16,461 nt of DNA, taken from positions 1 to 16,461 of the forward strand of contig JAILMZ010000153.1 in assembly GCA_024692105.1 (NCBI GenBank). The letters run 5' to 3'. The notes beneath the pieces were generated by a model that was not told the origin of the DNA, searched no databases, and saw only the letters and a program-made list of their open reading frames with translations. This DNA comes from Saccharofermentans sp. GTDB taxonomy: Bacteria > Bacillota_A > Clostridia > Saccharofermentanales > Saccharofermentanaceae. The translations under genes were made by a program, and so were the position numbers. Below are positions 15,464-16,461 of this stretch, piece by piece; position 1 is the first letter of the stretch, and each line of letters starts with the position of its first letter.

Positions 15464-16170
15464 GTCAGATCATTCGGGAAGAAGTACCCGAAGCCTCTTC
15501 TGGTAACGATATACTTGAAGTTCTTCTGATCGGGTTCGATCTTCTGTCTTGTCCTCTTGATGGTGACATCGACCGTCCTCTCATCACCGAGGAAATCGAA
15601 TTTCCATACCTGCTTTAAGAGCTCTGATCTGGAGCATACTCTGCCCTTGTTCTCCTCAAGATACTGAAGGAGCTGGAACTCACGGTTGGTAAGATCGCAG
15701 GATTCATCATGCTTGAAAGCCTGCATTACGTCGCCGTCGATGATGAGCTCGCCGTCGCAGTATTCATGTCTCTTTGAAGCGCCCTTCTTGCCGGACTGGG
15801 AATACTCACTTCTGCGGATCATCGCTCTGATCCTCTCGATGAGAACGCCCGGGTCGGAACCCTTTGACAGATAACTGTCAGCGCCTGCACTCAGTGCTTC
15901 AATCTGATACAGAGGCAGATCTCCCTTTCCCGTAAGGAAGAGAACGGGGGTCTGATAGCCCTCTTTTCTATAGTCAGTGATGAACTGAAGTCCGTTATAA
16001 TCAGGCATCATCCAGTCAAGGATAATGATGTCCGGCTTCTCTTTTACAGCCATTCTGTAACCGCTCCTGCCGTCAGTCGCGGAGATTACTTCAAATGAAA
16101 TAGCCCTGAGCATATCAGCCGTTGAGTTAACTACTGTCGGATCGTCATCTACTATAAGGATCTTCGCCAT
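15460..16170 (-). CDS. OmpR-family response regulator (WalR/PhoP-like)
   Basis: This encodes 236 residues from the ATG at 16168-16170, chosen because GAGG lies 7 bp upstream; a GTG two codons earlier would touch the ribosome binding site. The receiver domain (1-115) has the acidic pocket VDDDP (Asp8-Asp10), phospho-acceptor Asp52 in ILDWMMP, Thr80 and Lys103. Lys103 is followed by Gly rather than the usual Pro. The winged-helix DNA-binding domain (about 135-236) has LTNREFQLLQYLEENKGRVC and ends TRRGFGYFFP. It is the transcriptional output of the kinase encoded just downstream. Residue variants (DWMMP, SKG) mean it is not a textbook WalR, so the name rests on context (walJ, murA). It heads the envelope operon. 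Confidence 0.93.
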   Translation of the reverse strand: MAKILIVDDDPTVVNSTADMLRAISFEVISATDGRSGYRMAVKEKPDIIILDWMMPDYNGLQFITDYRKEGYQTPVLFLTGKGDLPLYQIEALSAGADSYLSKGSDPGVLIERIRAMIRRSEYSQSGKKGASKRHEYCDGELIIDGDVMQAFKHDESCDLTNREFQLLQYLEENKGRVCSRSELLKQVWKFDFLGDERTVDVTIKRTRQKIEPDQKNFKYIVTRRGFGYFFPNDLT

Positions 16171-16197
16171 ATTCACACCTCAAATTAAGAATTACCC

Positions 16198-16215
16198 TTA
16201 TTAATTTATTAATAA
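16198..16215. promoter_or_regulatory. AT-only inverted repeat at the regulator transcription start
   Basis: TTATTAAT and ATTAATAA are perfect eight-base arms around a TT centre. The repeat covers the expected transcription start of the regulator operon. It could be an operator, but such symmetry is not rare in AT-rich leaders, so support is limited. Confidence 0.3.
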
Positions 16216-16242
16216 TTGTACCAATAAAACATGTCTTGTAAA
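16215..16242 (-). promoter_or_regulatory. Sigma-A promoter of the response regulator operon
   Basis: On the minus strand TTTACA (16237-16242) and TACAAT (16215-16220) are separated by 16 bp, and TGG before the -10 box makes an extended -10. Transcription would begin near 16208, about 38 bp ahead of the regulator ATG. It should drive regulator, kinase, murA, walJ, rlmH and the membrane-protein gene, because no other clear promoter or terminator appears between them. Confidence 0.65.
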
Positions 16243-16243
16243 T

Positions 16244-16255
16244 TGTAATATTACA
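16244..16255. promoter_or_regulatory. Palindrome just upstream of the regulator promoter
   Basis: TGTAATATTACA is a perfect 12-bp palindrome ending two bases from the -35 box. The position suits an activator or autoregulatory site. It does not match the spaced direct repeats known for WalR or PhoP, so its partner is unknown. Confidence 0.35.
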
Positions 16256-16281
16256 TTTTTATTTCAAAATCCGAGCAATAG

Positions 16282-16315
16282 AAAAGTCCCTCCACGTTAC
16301 TCCGTGAAGGGACTT
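16282..16315 (-). terminator. Intrinsic terminator of the rRNA operon
   Basis: On the minus strand AAGTCCCT pairs with AGGGACTT (eight pairs), followed after one mismatch by four more pairs CACG/CGTG around a 6-nt loop, and then a TTTTCTATT tract. It begins 6 bp past the 5S rRNA 3' end and separates the rRNA operon from the regulator promoter. Confidence 0.9.
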
Positions 16316-16321
16316 GTAAGA

Positions 16322-16437
16322 TCCGGCAGCAACCTATCTTCCCGGGCCGTTGCCAGCCGAGTATTGTCGGCACCGGCGAGCTTAACTTCTGTGTTCGGGA
16401 TGGGAACAGGTGTGGCCTCGCGGTAATCACCACCGGA
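16322..16437 (-). rRNA. rrf: 5S ribosomal RNA
   Basis: The minus strand contains the 5S core CCCATCCCGAACACAGAAGT and the conserved GGGAAGATAGG near the 3' end. The ends TCCGG and CCGGA pair to form helix I, giving about 116 nt, the normal size. Ends are estimated from this pairing to within a few bases. The 24 bases to the right edge are probably the 23S-5S spacer, so a full rRNA operon likely lies beyond the window. An intrinsic terminator follows immediately. Confidence 0.97.
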
Positions 16438-16461
16438 ATGGTTGAGAGTCTTATACCCTCA

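Noticed and set aside
16237..16255. WalR or PhoP box near the regulator promoter
   Set aside because: The TGTAA/TTACAA repeats are spaced 7 bp apart, not the 11-bp period known for WalR or Bacillus PhoP boxes.

Overview
This 16.5 kb window is a compact, all minus-strand stretch of a Bacillota (Firmicutes) chromosome. It is most likely from a Clostridia-type anaerobe with roughly balanced base composition. Support for this comes from the strong GGAGG ribosome binding sites, the HisZ plus short-HisG histidine system, a WalJ-type gene in a response regulator/histidine kinase operon, zinc-type L33, and rpmG-secE-nusG-rplK order. The genus cannot be fixed from the sequence. Coding density is very high, neighbouring genes often overlap by a few bases, and no stretch over 300 bases lacks a gene. 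I see no mobile element, CRISPR array, tRNA gene or sign of recent transfer.

Reading in the direction of transcription (from the right edge leftwards), the layout is as follows. (1) A 5S rRNA, the tail of an rRNA operon, with a strong intrinsic terminator. (2) A cell-envelope operon: OmpR-family response regulator, histidine kinase with a very long charged C-terminal tail, murA, walJ-like metallo-beta-lactamase-fold protein, rlmH, and an unrecognised membrane protein with a possible Cys/His zinc site. (3) A complete-looking histidine operon in the order hisZ-hisG-hisD-hisC-hisB-purC-hisH-hisA-hisFI-hisE, with hisF and hisI fused into one gene and the purine gene purC inserted. (4) The transcription/translation cluster rpmG-secE-nusG-rplK, with rplK cut by the window edge.

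The his operon carries every enzymatic step from PRPP to histidine except a recognisable histidinol-phosphate phosphatase, which must be encoded elsewhere. Its HisH/HisF reaction releases AICAR. PurC makes SAICAR, the precursor of AICAR in purine synthesis, so the inserted gene lies at the metabolic junction of the two pathways. The operon has a clear sigma-A promoter whose -35 box lies inside a 14-bp palindrome, and a near-identical 16-bp palindrome lies just downstream of the likely transcription start. These twin sites resemble TrpR-superfamily operators and are the best candidate regulatory system in the window.

No wholly new multi-gene system is evident. The points most worth a second look are the twin operator, the HisF-HisI fusion, purC inside the his operon, the 290-residue tail of the histidine kinase, and the uncharacterised membrane protein between the envelope operon and the his promoter.
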